A stretch of 64,000 nt of DNA from Guadua angustifolia (lineage: Eukaryota > Streptophyta > Magnoliopsida > Poales > Poaceae). This document shows, piece by piece, positions 44,829 to 56,626 of this stretch; position 1 is the first letter of the stretch; each line of letters begins with the position of its first letter. A program made the position numbers and the translations under genes. The stretch is taken from positions 42,489,854-42,553,853 of the forward strand of contig CM070520.1 in NCBI GenBank assembly GCA_036346375.1. The letters run 5' to 3'. A model generated the notes under the pieces. It did not search any database and was not told where the DNA came from. It saw only the letters and a list, made by a program, of their open reading frames with translations.

Positions 44829-45892
44829 CTAGAAGGGAGTAAAGGAATTGAGAGTTGTTGTGGGTCGACGATTAAGAAGATATGTGGCTATGGCAAGAGT
44901 TTCAACCCAGAAAAAGGGTGGTATGCTAGCTTGAATAAGAAGAGTGCAAATGACATTGTTAATATTGCGGATAACTTGTTCGGTTTTGCCATTTTGAGGC
45001 GAGCTATGTGGACAAGAGAGGCGGAGGAGGGTTCCATGAGAAGCTAACAATTCGAAAATGTAGGAGTTAACGAATTCTCTTCCGTTATCAGCTTGGATGG
45101 CCAGAATGGATTGGTTGAACTAGGTACAAGCATACAGAATGAAGTGGTGCAAAATGTTGAAAACATCACTTTTACGTTGAAGGGGAAAAGTCCAAAGAAA
45201 ATGAGTATAATCGCCAAGAAGAACTAAATTGTATTGGAAACCTGAAGAACTTGGAACAGGTGATGTCCACAAATCATAGTGTAACAATTCAAAAGGGTTA
45301 CGGGAGGAAGAAACTGAATGACTAAAGGGCAACCGAACATGTTTGCCCAGTTGACAAGCATGACAAAAAGTTAGGTTGGTTTTATTACATTTTCCAAGTT
45401 GAGGAATAAAAGATAAATTGTCGTGTCCGAGGTGGCCAAGGCGACGGTGCCAAAGTTCCAAGGAGGTAGATGTGAGGAAGGTGGATGGGGTAGGGCTCTC
45501 GGTTGGTCGAATGGTGTAGATATCGTTGCCACTATTGCAACGAAGAGTCTCGATCTTTTTATGAAGATCCTTGACAGACAAACCATAAGGGTCAAATTCG
45601 ATAGAACAAGAGTTATCACGAGTGAATTGTGTAATGGAAAGGTGGTGTTTGACTATATGAGGAACAATAAGAACATTGTTTAAGGCAAAGGTGTGGTTTG
45701 GTGTAGGTAGAGTAGTACGACCAATATAAGAAATGGGCATAGGAGATCCATTACCAATAGTAACAATGGGTGGTGAGCAGAAAGGTTTAGGATTAGTGAG
45801 TATACTAGCGTTGGAGGACATGTGCGAGGAAGCTCCAAAGTCCATCACCTAGTCACCATCAGGACCACCATATGGCTGCACTGCCATGGTGT
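44829..45892 (-). pseudogene. Copia protease, GAG-pre-integrase and integrase core (broken)
   Basis: The minus strand reads WVMDFGASSHMSSNASIL near 45845, the aspartic protease active site; the usual D-(S/T)-G is DFG here, so the catalytic motif is altered. The GAG-pre-integrase block ELWHRRLGHLGHDNLSFI follows, with the zinc-binding HACQLGKHVRLPF, then the integrase core DLWTSPVPSSSGFQYNLVL and DYTHFLWTFPL. After a stop near 45120 come IQADNGREF, SCPHSSPQNGKTEQ and TYLLNRRPT. The order and spacing match Copia pol. Confidence 0.92.
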
Positions 45893-46914
45893 TCATTGCA
45901 GTGATGAGACCAGAGGAGTCCCACGTCGGCGGTGTAGATTGGCTAATGGTGGAGGCCTGCTGTGGCGTCGTAGGTTGCGAACCAAGTATCCCAGCCGAGT
46001 TGCTGTGCCTGGGAGTCCCCAGTCTGGATGACTAGGATGGAGGTGGCCCAGCCCAAGGGGTGAAGCAAAACCATAGCCCTCCTCCCTGGGCGGTCGCTTG
46101 AGTGGAGTTGTTGAAGCCGTCGCCGCCGCTACCGTGCTGTCTATTAGACGATTTCCGGTGCTTCCCCCTCCCAGAGATTTTGCTGCACTAATCAGAGCGA
46201 TCGGTTCCATCGGACTAAGAGTTTGATTGGGCATCGACGATGGAGGACAATAGTGTCGTGCCTGCTGCCATAGAGGCTTCGTTGGCAGCCTTCGTCTCTA
46301 CCATGGTCAGAATTGATCTGGTGCGCAGGAAGCTAGGGAAGGGATCGAGCAGAGGGATAAGCTGGGCAGTGGAGGAGAATCGCTGGTTCAGTCCATGGAG
46401 AGTGTTGAGGATGAGTGCCTTATCGAAGACCGGCTGGTTGACGTCACACAACGCATCAAATCTTCTTGAGCTTGCGACAATAGTCGGCGACAGGCATATC
46501 CCCTTGGATAGTGCTTCTAAACTCAGCTTTGAGGAAGACAGTGCGGCTTTCTTTATTACTGTGGAAGAGCTCCTCGATGGTGACCCATGTCTAGCGTACC
46601 GTCTAGTTGGGTTTGATGATGATCTCGAAGTTCTCCTCACAGATGGATCCGTAGAGCCACAAACGGACGGTGAAGTCCTGCTGGTGGTGAGAGTCATCAA
46701 AGTTGGGGTTGATAATCCTGTTGATGACACCCAACAAGCCGTACTTGCCAACGAACATCGTAAAGAGTGTGCTCCATTGCGATTAATTGGAGCTGGTGAT
46801 GTTGAGCGTGATGGGAATGTGGGTTTTGATGCTGGCCACATTGATGATGGATGTCATGGCATCCAAGGTGGCTATGGGTGAGGAATTAGAGTCGATGGCG
46901 CTGGTGGTGCTCAT
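45893..46914 (-). pseudogene. Copia gag (broken)
   Basis: The start is taken at the minus-strand ATG at 46914 (MSTTSAIDSNSSPIATLD), 30 bp inside the Gypsy insertion point. The frame is lost and regained: the shifted frame 46215-46841 covers most of it, and its end reads RFDALCDVNQPVFDKALIL and FLRTRSILTMVETKAANEAS, typical of Copia gag (UBN2-type). In the correct frame the middle contains EWSTLFTMFVGKYGLLG. It would form the cytoplasmic capsid. No zinc knuckle is clear, as in some Ale-type elements. Confidence 0.8.
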
Positions 46915-46939
46915 GATGAATGGTAGTGAAAAGAGAAGA

Positions 46940-46944
46940 CAACG
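46940..46944 (+). repeat. Target-site duplication CAACG, left copy (Tat element 2)
   Basis: Matches 57089-57093 (CAACT) at four of five bases; one later substitution is likely. Confidence 0.7.
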
Positions 46945-47408
46945 TGTGGAGTACAAAGACCCCAGGGATTTGCAAGGCAGGCCTGCGAAGCCCAATTGGA
47001 TAAGGATGGGCCAAGCTGATTGCATAAGACGGACATTAACTGGGTTGCTCCAATCATACGCAATAAGGGAACCCTGAAGATAGCAACCAACCTTGACTAG
47101 GTAGGATGCAATCTGTAATCCAGGACGTTATCAAATGGACATGTATAGAGATATGATCTCCACTCCGTAACCGGTCAGGACTCTCCTTTGTAACCACCCT
47201 CCTCTGCTATATAAAGGGGGCAGGGGAACATCAGCACATAAGATCATCAGCAATAAGTTAGCTACACATAAAACCTAGAGCACAGGACTAGGGTATTATC
47301 TCCCCCGCGAGAGCCCGAACCTGCATAATTCTTGTGTCTTGTACTACCATCGAGTTTGGATCCAGCGCCTTGCCCCATTTTCATTATTGCCGACAACAAA
47401 TGTCGACA
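46945..47408 (+). repeat. 5' LTR of Tat element 2
   Basis: It runs from TGTGGAGTACAAAGACC to AACAAATGTCGACA and has a TATA box (TATATAAA) at 47208-47215. It matches 56627-57088 over its length. Confidence 0.92.
47208..47215 (+). promoter_or_regulatory. LTR promoter TATA box (Tat element 2)
   Basis: TATATAAA, preserved in the 3' LTR at 56888-56895. It lies about 190 bp before the LTR end, where transcription of the element would begin. Confidence 0.8.
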
Positions 47409-47410
47409 GT

Positions 47411-47430
47411 TGGCGCACCAGGTAGGGGGC
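47411..47430 (+). other. Primer binding site of Tat element 2
   Basis: TGGCGCACCAGGTAGGGGGC starts two bases after the 5' LTR, the common Tat-lineage PBS. Confidence 0.85.
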
Positions 47431-47471
47431 TACGTTAAGATCAATCTTAGCAAGCTTGATGTCCTCTATCA

Positions 47472-48840
47472 ATGGAATCGTCATCACCTTCGCTCCCATC
47501 CAGGCTTTTCATTTCGGGAGCCTGGACTTCATCGCTGATAATCTTGGCAGGCTTATCCTTTCGGATTCAGACCAGATCCAATCTGGAAATGATTCCATTG
47601 TTCTCTCGACCGGGTGACCGCTTGGATCAAGGAAGATCGTGGCCATCTGTCCACAGACAGTAAGCCAGGAGATTCTTCTCCGATCTAGACGTGGAAAAGG
47701 TCCGGTCAAAAATGAGTCCCGAGTGGCGGGCAGCTCCAACAAACCACTTGGATCTAGAGGTCAGCCTAGTCGGTCTTATTGTTCTTCTGACACAGAAAGT
47801 AAGGCGGGAGGCTTTCAAAGCTTCCATGGAATTTTCGTGATCGAAGATCAACGGACTGAGTCCCAGCAACGGAGAGACGCTGCGGACACAGTAGAGACAG
47901 AGCGCCTTCGTCATGAGGCCCAAGAAGCACGGGCAAAGGCTCTCCGGGCCAGAGGCCGTAATGTCAACGAAGACATCCTGCAGATGAAGATGGGGAATTA
48001 ATCGGTTTTTCAAACTCCTCAGCAGAATATCGTCCCATCAAAGACACTTCTCGACACGTTGGGGCCAATGCTCGGTCCCGACAGCCCAGTTGCCCCGATC
48101 GTGGCCCAAGTTAAGGCCATGGTGATGGTGGCAGCAATTCAACACCATCAGGAAGAACCAGTGGAGAAAGAATACTCTCATGCCCGTGCGGCCACTTAGA
48201 CTACGAGTAGCGATACGCACCAATGATCCATCCAAGCCGGCGTGAACCGTCGGGCGAGGACGCCGACGAGTATCGCCGCGACCTTCGCTTGGACCTGAAC
48301 GCCAGGCGACGAGATCGTGAAGATGAAGAGCGCCGCCAGCGCAAAGATGACTACGTGCGTTTCAGTATCCACCGTGATGGCCGGGACGACTGTAGAGATC
48401 TACACCACCGCGACAGAGGCGATAGCGAGGACCACTGAGCTAGATCACCTCCTCGACGCTCCCCACATTGACGCAACGACGGGCCTATCGATGGGATCCA
48501 TGCCTTCACTCCCCAGCTTCGTCGAGTGGTTTGGCCTAAAGGTTTCAATCCCAAAAGCACCACCAAATTCGACAGAGAAAGAGATCCAGAAGCTTAGCTA
48601 CAAGTTTATTCCCTTGCAATCAAGGTAGCTAGGGGTGATCACAACGTAATGGCAAATTATCTACCAGTCACGCTTGCCCCTTCAGCTCAAGCTTGGCTCA
48701 CAGGACTTCCAGCAAATTCTATAGATTCTTGCGAAGATCTTTGCGAGCAGTTCATCATCAACTTCCAGGACACCTATGAAAGGCCTAGGACTCAGTGGGA
48801 CCTGTACTAACTTCATCAGAAGAAGGGTGAGACTCTCCGC
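47472..48840 (+). pseudogene. gag of Tat element 2 (broken, C-terminus deleted)
   Basis: The leader frame opens at 47472 (MESSSPSLPSRLF), and the main charged N-terminal portion is 47639-48001. After frame shifts the gag core is readable at 48600-48840 as ARGDHNVMANYLPVTLAPSA, AWLTGLPANSIDSCEDLCEQ and ERPRTQWDLY, matching Retrotrans_gag of Tat elements (a family block of the type AWLxxLPxxSI). It stops at KKGETLR, where the deletion fuses it to RT. The zinc knuckle and protease are absent. The product would be the capsid protein. Confidence 0.8.
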
Positions 48841-49620
48841 CGAGAGGCCATCAGGGAAGAAATCACTAAGCTTTTAGCCGTAGGCTTTATAAAAGAAGTG
48901 TATCATCCCGACTGGTTAGCGAACCCAGTTCTTGTTCGCAAAAAGAATAAAAGCTAGTGCATGTGTGTTGATTATATTGATCTTAACAAGGCATGCCCGA
49001 AAGATCCGTTCGGTCTTCCTCGCATCGACCAGATGGTAGATTCGACTGCTAGGTGTGAGCTCCTGAGCTTTTTAGATGCCTACTCAGGGTACCACCAGAT
49101 CATGTTGAAAGAAGAAGACTGCATCAAAACATTGTTCACCACTCCGTTCGGAGCCTTCTGTTATGTCACAATGTCATTCGGGTTGAAAAACGCTGGCGCA
49201 ACCTATCAGCACGCAATACAGCGGTGTTTTCACACTCAACTCGGACACAACGTGGAAGCTTACGTGGATGACGTCGTCGTCAAGACTCGCATAAAAGAGG
49301 GAGGACCTCATATCCGACTTGGCCGAGATATTTGAAAGCCTGGGGGCTTACAAGATGAAGCTCAACCCGAGAAGTGTGTCTTCGGGGTCCCTTTGGGAAA
49401 GCTATGCAGATTCATTGTGTCGCAGCGCGGCATCGAGGCAAACCCAGAGAAAATCAATGCCATCCTGAAGATGAGGCCACCGACTTGCCAGAAAGACGTC
49501 CAGAAGCTCACAGGCTGCATGGTGGCACTCGACAGGTTCATTTCCCGCTTGGGATCGTGTGGAATGCCTTTTTTCAAGCTTCTGAAGAAGTGGGGCAATT
49601 TTTAGTGGACCCCTGAGGCG
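48841..49620 (+). pseudogene. Reverse transcriptase of Tat element 2 (truncated)
   Basis: It starts directly after the gag remnant with REAIREEITKLLAVGFIKEV. It continues DYIDLNKACPKDPFGLPRID, FLDAYSGYHQIML, MSFGLKNAGATYQHAIQ and the catalytic strand AYVDDVVVKT, which is intact. A stop at 48958 and a frame shift near 49310 interrupt it. The thumb/connection region follows at 49370-49605 (GIEANPEKINAILKM, KDVQKLTGCMVAL). The first RT motifs are missing because of the deletion at 48840. Confidence 0.92.
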
Positions 49621-50560
49621 CATCAGGCTTTCGAGGATCTCAAGGCATTCTTATCTACACCGCTAATGTTGGTCTCACCAATGCCCGAAGAACCTCTCCT
49701 GCTTTATGTAGCCTCAACGACCCACGTAGTCAGTGCGGCAATTGTTGTAGAGCGAGAAGAGGCAGGACACCTTCAGAAGGTTCAATACCCGGTTTACTTT
49801 CGTCAAGCATCTTGGGAGAATCCAAGGTACGGTATCCCAGTGCATGAAGTCATTATATGCGGTGCTACTCACATCTCGCAAGCTTAAACACTACTTTCAA
49901 GAGCATTCAATTTCGGTGATCACATCTTTTCTGATTGGGGATATACTTCACAATCGGGAAGCCACTAGAAGAATTACAAAGTGGGCAGTCGAGCTCAGAG
50001 CTTTTGAAATCTCCTTTAAACCACGGACTGCCATAAAATCTCAAGTCCTCGCTGACTTCACTGCCGAGTGGTAGAACTGCAGAATCCTACATCTATCGAG
50101 GAGCTCGAGTACTGGACAATGTATTTTGATAGTTCCCTCATGCTCAGTGGTGCAGGGGCTGGGGTAGTGCTCATCTCTTCAATAGGGGACCAGCTGAAGT
50201 ACGTCCTGCAACTCCATTTCCCGGCATCCAACAAAGCCACCGAGTACGAGGCACTCATCCACGGGATCCGTATCGCCATATCTCTTGATGTTCGACGGCT
50301 GACAATCCGTGGCGACTCCATGTTGGTGATCAACCAAGTGTAGAAGGACTGGTCATGCATCGACGACAGCATGGTCGCATATTGCTAGAAAGTGCGGAAG
50401 CTTGAAGATAAGTTTGACTGGCTAGAGCTCACCCACATACTTCGTCGAGACAATAAAGCAGTAGATGAGCTTGCAAGATTGGGCTCCAGTCGGGCAGCAG
50501 TACCAGCTGGTGTGTTTGTTGAAGAGCTCCACAAGCTCACAATAAGCCGACAGTAGGAGT
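49621..50560 (+). pseudogene. RNase H regions of Tat element 2 (broken)
   Basis: The first RNase H-type domain covers 49621-50075 (HQAFEDLKAFLSTPLML, PRTAIKSQVLADFTAEW). The second, acquired-type RNase H follows at 50100-50500 (YWTMYFDSSLMLSGAGAGVV, NKATEYEALIHGIRIAISL, RRDNKAVDELARLGS). YFDSS replaces the usual YFDGS. Stops at about 49887, 50074, 50343 and 50389 break it. The second domain matches the RNase H seen in Tat element 1. Confidence 0.88.
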
Positions 50561-51844
50561 TAGGCAAACCAGAGGAAAAATTAGCCGAGGCAGAAGTTTT
50601 GGTCATCAACCCTGACTGGACAACTCCATTCTTGAATTATCTGTTAAAAGACGAGCTTCCCGAAGACTGCGTGCAAGCAGAGCGCGTCACACGCCGATGC
50701 AAAAGCTACGTGGTAGTCAGAGAAGAACTTTTCAGAAAGAGTGCCTCTGGAGTCTTAAGGCGCTGTATATCAGAGCAAGAAGGAAGGAATCTCCTCAAAG
50801 AAATCCACTCGGGAATTTGCGGGCATCACGCAGCGTCAAGCACCCTAGTGGGGAAAGCTTATCGTCAAGGATTCTTTTAGCTGACTGCTGTATCAGACGC
50901 GAAAGATATCATCCGTACCTACGAAGGTTGTTAGTTCTTTGCTCGGCAGATACATGTTTCGACGCAGGAGTTACAAACTATTCCGATCACCTAGTTGTTT
51001 GCCGCCTGGGGGCTCGACATGGTCGGACCCTTGAAGAAGGCTCAGAGGGTTTCACTCATCTTTTCGTCGCCATCGACAAATTTACGAAGTGGATTGAGGC
51101 TAAACCTATCACCACGATCATGGCGGCCAAGGCTAAGGAATTCTTTCAAGAGATCATGGTCAGATTCGGAGTCCCAAACATAATTATTACTGACAATGGT
51201 ACTCAGTTCTGGGGCAAAGAATTTCAAAACTGGTGCGACAAGCTTGGCATAAAGATCTGCTTTGCCTCTGTGGCTCATCCACGGAGCAATGGGCAGGTAG
51301 AACGAGCCAATGGCATGGTGTTGCAAGGGCTAAAAGCAAGGATTTTTTATCGTCTCAAGCCGTATGTCGCGCGATGGGTAAAAGAATTACCCTCGGTGCT
51401 CTAGGGGTTGAGGATAGCTCCTAGCAGGGCTACCAGGCAGTCACCTTTTTTCCTAGTATATGGCTCAGAAGCGGTTTTGCCAACCGAGTTGATGTTCAGA
51501 TCCCCGCGGGTTCGGCGCTACAAGGAGGACGAATCAGAGGGTAGCCGGATAGAAGATCTCGATCGACTAGAGGAAGCTAGGGAGATTGCAGCAATCCAGT
51601 CGGCCAAATACCTTTAGGGCTTCCGCCGCTACCATGATCGGAATGTTCAGGGCCGAGCCTTGTCCAAAGGAGATCTGGTCCTAAGAAGGAATTAGAAAGG
51701 CAAGGATAAGCTCTCCCTAGGCTGGGAAGGCCCTTACATTGTCGATGAGGTGATGCGCCCGGGGGCTTACAGACTGAAGCGTGAAGACGGCGTGGCTATC
51801 GGCAACCATGGAACATAGAGCAGCTACGTCGCTTTTACTCTTGA
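50561..51844 (+). pseudogene. Integrase of Tat element 2 (broken)
   Basis: The H2C2 zinc region HSGICGHHAASSTLVGKAY ends at a stop near 50880. The core follows with WGLDMVGPLKKA, HLFVAIDKFTKWIEAKPIT and IIITDNGTQFWGKEF, then HPRSNGQVERANGMV, giving the D, D, E catalytic set. The C-terminal part includes FFLVYGSEAVLPTEL and WEGPYIVDEV and ends, in a shifted frame, WNIEQLRRFYS-stop at 51844. A frame shift near 50960-51040 and stops at about 51404 and 51617 inactivate it. Confidence 0.9.
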
Positions 51845-52296
51845 ACCTTGTACATTAGTTATGATAATCATGAATAAAATTTCTTTCTGACTTGCTACTC
51901 AATTGAAACTCAATTAAACAGTAAGTCGGGGGCAACACCTAATAGTGTTGCGCATGTGCAACCCTTCTTTTGAGTCATTTATCACTTCTCCCTAACAATT
52001 GCGACCAAGCCTGAGTGCGCTAACCCCCAAATTATGAAACTCTAACCCTATGAACGGCGAACCCTAGCTATTTAAAAGTGTGTGACGGAAAAAAGGGCCA
52101 TGAGCCGACTCTCAGCGCTTGGGGGCTGGGTTAGTCGGGCAGAGTGCTTAAACGAAAAAGGGAGAAACCGCTCGGGCAAACTCAAAGATTGATAGGGAAG
52201 AAAAAGAACAAACAAATATTAAATTCCCATAAGATTAAACACTTAGGTTTAGATATAACAATGCATTACATAAGATTTTTTTGCAGGCGTTTAAAC
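51845..52296. other. Spacer between integrase and the antisense ORF (Tat element 2)
   Basis: No gene. It starts with a 3' untranslated-like stretch; GTCGGGGGCAACAC near 51927 recalls a Tat-type purine tract. Confidence 0.5.
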
Positions 52297-55200
52297 CTAA
52301 GTGCGGCGTGTGCGTCCTACCACCTCGATAAGGGAGTCCCTCGCCTCGGCAAGCTTCGGGACGGCCTCGATCAGCACGTCGATGTTGGCAGCATCGTAGG
52401 CTGCGGCCTCCTCTTCCATGAGCTCGGCTAGGGCGAGCTCATAATCGGCCCAAAGCACGGCAAGGAAGGCTTCCTCGTCCGAGGGTGACGGCGGGGTGTC
52501 GTCTTCAAAGTCGAAGACCGCCTCCTCCGCCGGAGGAGGAGACGGAGGAACCCTGTCACCAGGCAAAGAAGATCAAGAGGAGGAAGCCATCACAGATTTG
52601 AAGAGAAAAATTGAAGGCTGAGGCACAAAAAAGGGCTTAGAGACAGGCGATCGCTTCTGTCGCGGTGACGCCCCCTATATACCCAGTGCATGGGAGCCGA
52701 ACAGTCTCGAATAAATGCTAGCGCGGGAAGCCGAAGTGGTACCATCTCAGCATGAGAAGCTGAACCGGATGAAGAATGAACACGCGAGCATCAATTCGAG
52801 GACCCCTCGGAAGCAACAAAGCAGTTATAACCAAAAACTAATGCTTCATGAAACAACGAGTCAATACAACAAAGGCGGAATTATTACACAAGGTTCAATT
52901 CCAAATTTTCCACCAGAGAGGCAGATGAATCCTTAACCTCCTCGAGAAGGGCAGTGACTTGATCGTCATCAACGGTGCTGGTGAAACCCTCCTGGATGGC
53001 TCCAAGGTCTACTTGGGGGTACAAAGACTTCACGATCGCCAAGGCCTAGCTAGCGCTCGTAGTTGCAATATCCTGAATGTGGGCCTGAAGCTTCTTGGGC
53101 CCCTCCATCAACCGAAGGATGATCTCACCTTCATCACTTGGCACTGCCTCTTTAGAGCTCAGGAACTTCATCATCGCCTTAGAGGATTCCCGGAACCTAG
53201 CGCATGACGCCTCTGCAGCCTTAACCCTCTCACCGAGGATGCAGAATTGAGCCTGCACCCTCTCTCGGTATTCTGTAAGCAAGTCGGACCGTCACAAAAG
53301 ACACTGCGAGCATAAGAAAGAATAGAGCCGAGTCGGGGACGCACCTTCCAGTTCCCGACCCAACTTCTCCGAGTTGGTTCGGGCTTGAAGTTTGGAGCTC
53401 GCCAGGTCCTTGAGCAGCCCCTCAGACGCCTCCAGCTCCCCTCGAAGGCTAGAAATGGTGGAGTCCCGGGCTGGGGCAGGGAAAAGAAGAGTCGAAGAAC
53501 AAACAGCTAGATACAGCAGCAAGGCAATTGAATGAGCACTTACCTCGAAGGGAGTCTTCCAGGTTCAACTTCTCCTCCTCCAGGGTCTGCACTCGAGCTG
53601 AAAGCCTTTGCCGCTCAGCCTCACCCTTGCTCCTAGCTCGCTCGACGTTGGCCCTGCCCTCTGCACGGGCTTGCTCAAGTTTAGCCTCGTACACCTTTCG
53701 AAGCTTAATCCTGGGGAGCAACTCCCGAAGAAGGGCATCTCGCTTATTAGAGCAGTCTCCTAGGACCTGAAGATCACAAAAAATCATCAACGGTGGAACA
53801 TGGCGGACTAGGTAACAAAAAAGAAGGAAGCCATGGCCTACCCGGATCAACCGAGCACACTAAATGGTATGCTCGTAAAGCTCCTGCCGCACCTGCGTCT
53901 CATCCCTATCTCCAAGAGATGTCCACTCGCCATCATCACCATGAAAGACGAGGTGTAGTGGAGATCGGGGGCGGCAAGCCGTGGCTCTCAGATATCTTCT
54001 TCCACCGGAAAGGAGCAGGAGGTGGGCCTTGGAATCAGAAGCCTTGTGATTGGGTTGGGCAAAGTGCTCGATGCCAGCGGAGGCATCTCAGATTCAAGGG
54101 CTGTCCCCGCCACCCTCGTGGTCGATCCCGGCCGGGCTGGTCGGCTCGATCCCCTCGAGGAACTGGCTGCGTCCGTCCCCCTTGCTGGGTCCATGGGGCT
54201 CATACCCCCATCCTCCTGGGCTAGTTCGGTCGGTTCGCTTACAGGGACTTGGACCGAAGGTACCCTGCCAAAAGAAATAGGAACCAAGATGCAGTTCAAC
54301 AGATCAAGAATAAGAGCTGATAAGAAAGTTAACCTGTCGGACTTCCTTATTTTAAAACGGGATAGCTTCCGAGTGGAAGGACCACTCAGAGGAAGATCTA
54401 TCTTCGCGCCAGACTTGAAATCGGGATCACCTTACCGACGATCGAGCCAGGGCCCTTAGCCGCTGGGCTCCTAGTCGTGCTGAGTGGTGCTGCGGTTTCC
54501 CCGACTGCTGGTGCCTTGCCTTTCCCAGTGTCTAGCTCCGCACCAGGCCTCGGCAGAATGGACCAAGATGCCAGCTCTCCCGTATGCGGCGCCAAGGGCT
54601 CCTTGATCATGGGCCCTCTAGTTGGGTGCGATGGCAAGAGGGCTTCTCTAGTCCTCGTCCTCTTCTCTCCCGCGGCGCTCGACACCCTGGTAGTAGGACT
54701 GGTGGGCTGCTTTCGCTTGGCACCCTTATGCTGGGGAGCGGGAGGAATGGGAGCGTCGGAGAAGAACAAAATTCGGTCCTGAAGGAATCGACGCAACGAT
54801 CAATACACAGTCAAAGGTTAGGAGTCAAAAATTAAGAAAATATGTTAATGCTCACCGCAGGTGGAGGACGACTTGCGCAAAAGGACTTCGGGCGACCCTT
54901 AAGGAGGATCCCGGTACTTGGGATGAAGAGATCATTCATCCTATCAACCAGCACCTCTCTGGGGACAACCCCAGGCACCTTGCAAGCGAGGTTGTCCAGC
55001 CCAGTGTGTTCAAACCCAAGATGGATCCTATCCTTGAGAGGCTGAACCCGGCGTCAAGCGAAGTTGACAACAAAATCAACCCCAGTTAGACCTGTCTCCT
55101 TCAGACCGCTGATCAATTTCAGAAGGTCTTCCACCTGGTCGATGTCACATCTCAGAGGGAGCGAGACCCAGGAAACCTGGAATGCAGGAGCAAGTCCGGT

Positions 55201-55755
55201 GCAGGGAGGCAAAAAGTGACTAGGATTGGTGCAATAGAACTACTCCCTATGCCATCCCTTGTTCAAGGTTTTGAAAGGGATGGAGAAATAGGCCTTCTTT
55301 AGCCCATCACGTAGCTGGAAACCGGCACCCCCAACCACATTGGGCGCACTTTTGGTGGGGAAGGGTTTGAGAAGAAACAAGTGGCAAAAAAGGCTAAAAT
55401 GCGGGCGAATTCCGAGATACACCTCGCATAGATGTACAAAGATGGAGATTTGAAGAATGGAATTGGGATTCAAGTTGATCAGCTCAATCTTGTAGAAATG
55501 AAGAAGACCACAAAAAAAAGCGCTGCCCGGGAGGCCGAGCCCGCGTTGGAAAAAAGATTCCAAAACTACAATCTCATCAGATCGCGGTGTGGGAACAGAC
55601 TCGCCTGCAGCCGGACGCGCACCGATCACTGCCAAAGGAGGCAAAACTTCGAAGGTAACCAACTCCTCCAAGCACTCCAGCGACATAATCGACATAGTCC
55701 AGTCTTTGGAGGAGGGCTGCACGGGAACGCTCAGGGAGGAGAAGGAAGAAGACAC
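52297..55755 (-). pseudogene. Antisense extra ORF (aORF) of Tat element 2, spliced
   Basis: Minus-strand gene, opposite to gag-pol. The first block (55240-55755) carries the 'putative gypsy type transposon' domain: SDEIVVLESFFQRGLGLP, FYKIELINLNPNSILQI, FVHLCEVYLGI and VGGAGFQLRDGLKKAYF. Downstream parts are a Pro/Ser/Lys-rich linker (54398-54796) and a long coiled coil split over several exons: VYEAKLEQARAEGRANVERA at 53449-53850, SLRGELEASEGLLKDL at 53292-53522 and RERVQAQFCILGERVKAAE at 53046-53282. An acidic C-terminus follows (52297-52566, DFEDDTPPSPSDEEAF) with a stop after GRTRRT. The start is the ATG at 55755. Intron borders are plausible between the open blocks. Same architecture as the ORF at 4805-7626. 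Function unknown. Confidence 0.8.
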
Positions 55756-55907
55756 TTTTGTAAAGATTAGGCGGTGGCAAGAGATCGAAAAATGTGGCGG
55801 CGGCTAACTCTAGAAGTGGAGATCACCAAGGAAATATCTAGACTAGGAAGACGAAGGGGCAAGTGATAACAGTGTGCAGAAAACCTCTTCGTCTGCGCCA
55901 AATCTCA

Positions 55908-55915
55908 TATTTATA
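55908..55915 (-). promoter_or_regulatory. TATA box for the antisense ORF of Tat element 2
   Basis: The minus strand reads TATAAATA about 150 bp before the ATG at 55755, parallel to the TATAAAA 110 bp before the aORF of Tat element 1. Confidence 0.5.
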
Positions 55916-56614
55916 GGAAGCGAGGCCAACTTTCGCCTTGAGCGGGAAAAACGCCTCACCTTCCGAACGTCCTGGGGTTGCCTAGACATGCTCAAGATGG
56001 CCGGTATTATGACAAAGAACCGCCAGTGCACATGCACGATCGGCGAATCCAGTTTGGGATATGGTACGTCCCACAATGTGCCAAAAGCCAAATACAGCAT
56101 CGAACGTAATTTGGGTACCTTCCAAGCTAAATCAAGATACCCTCTTATGATATACCTCATGATGGGTAACGCTGGTTGCCGCTCAAAACGGAATCAGATA
56201 TCATAAGTCGATTCCGAACAAGAATGCCAGAGGTACTCCCCATGATGGGCAAATAGCCGTATACTGCAGAAATCAGGTGCGGGTACCATTCGGATAATCT
56301 ATGGTATGCCTCATGATAGGCGAAGAGTTGTGTGTCGTAACTACGGGGTACAGGTACCACTCGGCCAAAGGCCAACTGCTTAGGGAAAGCTCCATGATGA
56401 GTCAAAAGCCGGTTCAATAAATTGGGCTAGGTACCACTCGAAATATTCAAGCGTAGAGCTCTATTGAGTCCTTCACGATCTCCTTGCCTACATCAAGGCA
56501 CTCGGCTAGAGAAAAAGTCAGTCAGCAAACCTGGTTAGGGGCAAGAAGCATTCGGCATAAAGCATGGCACCATCGTCTTTGAAATCGAGTAGGCAAAGAA
56601 TCGATCGCAAAGCA
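55916..56614. other. Non-coding region before the 3' LTR of Tat element 2
   Basis: No gene. It holds the irregular tandem repeat at 56150-56450. Confidence 0.5.
56150..56450 (+). repeat. Irregular tandem repeat, spacing ~70-85 bp
   Basis: A core like CCTCATGATGGGxxAA recurs near 56155, 56238, 56309 and 56390, with GGTACCACTCGG-type segments between. Confidence 0.55.
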
Positions 56615-56626
56615 CCTCGGGGCTAC
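56615..56626 (+). other. Polypurine tract region of Tat element 2
   Basis: CCTCGGGGCTAC lies directly before the 3' LTR, similar to CTCGGGGGCTA in Tat element 1. Confidence 0.7.

Noticed and set aside
46240..46881. 213-codon plus-strand frame
   Set aside because: It is the antisense shadow of the Copia gag, which has clear gag motifs on the minus strand.
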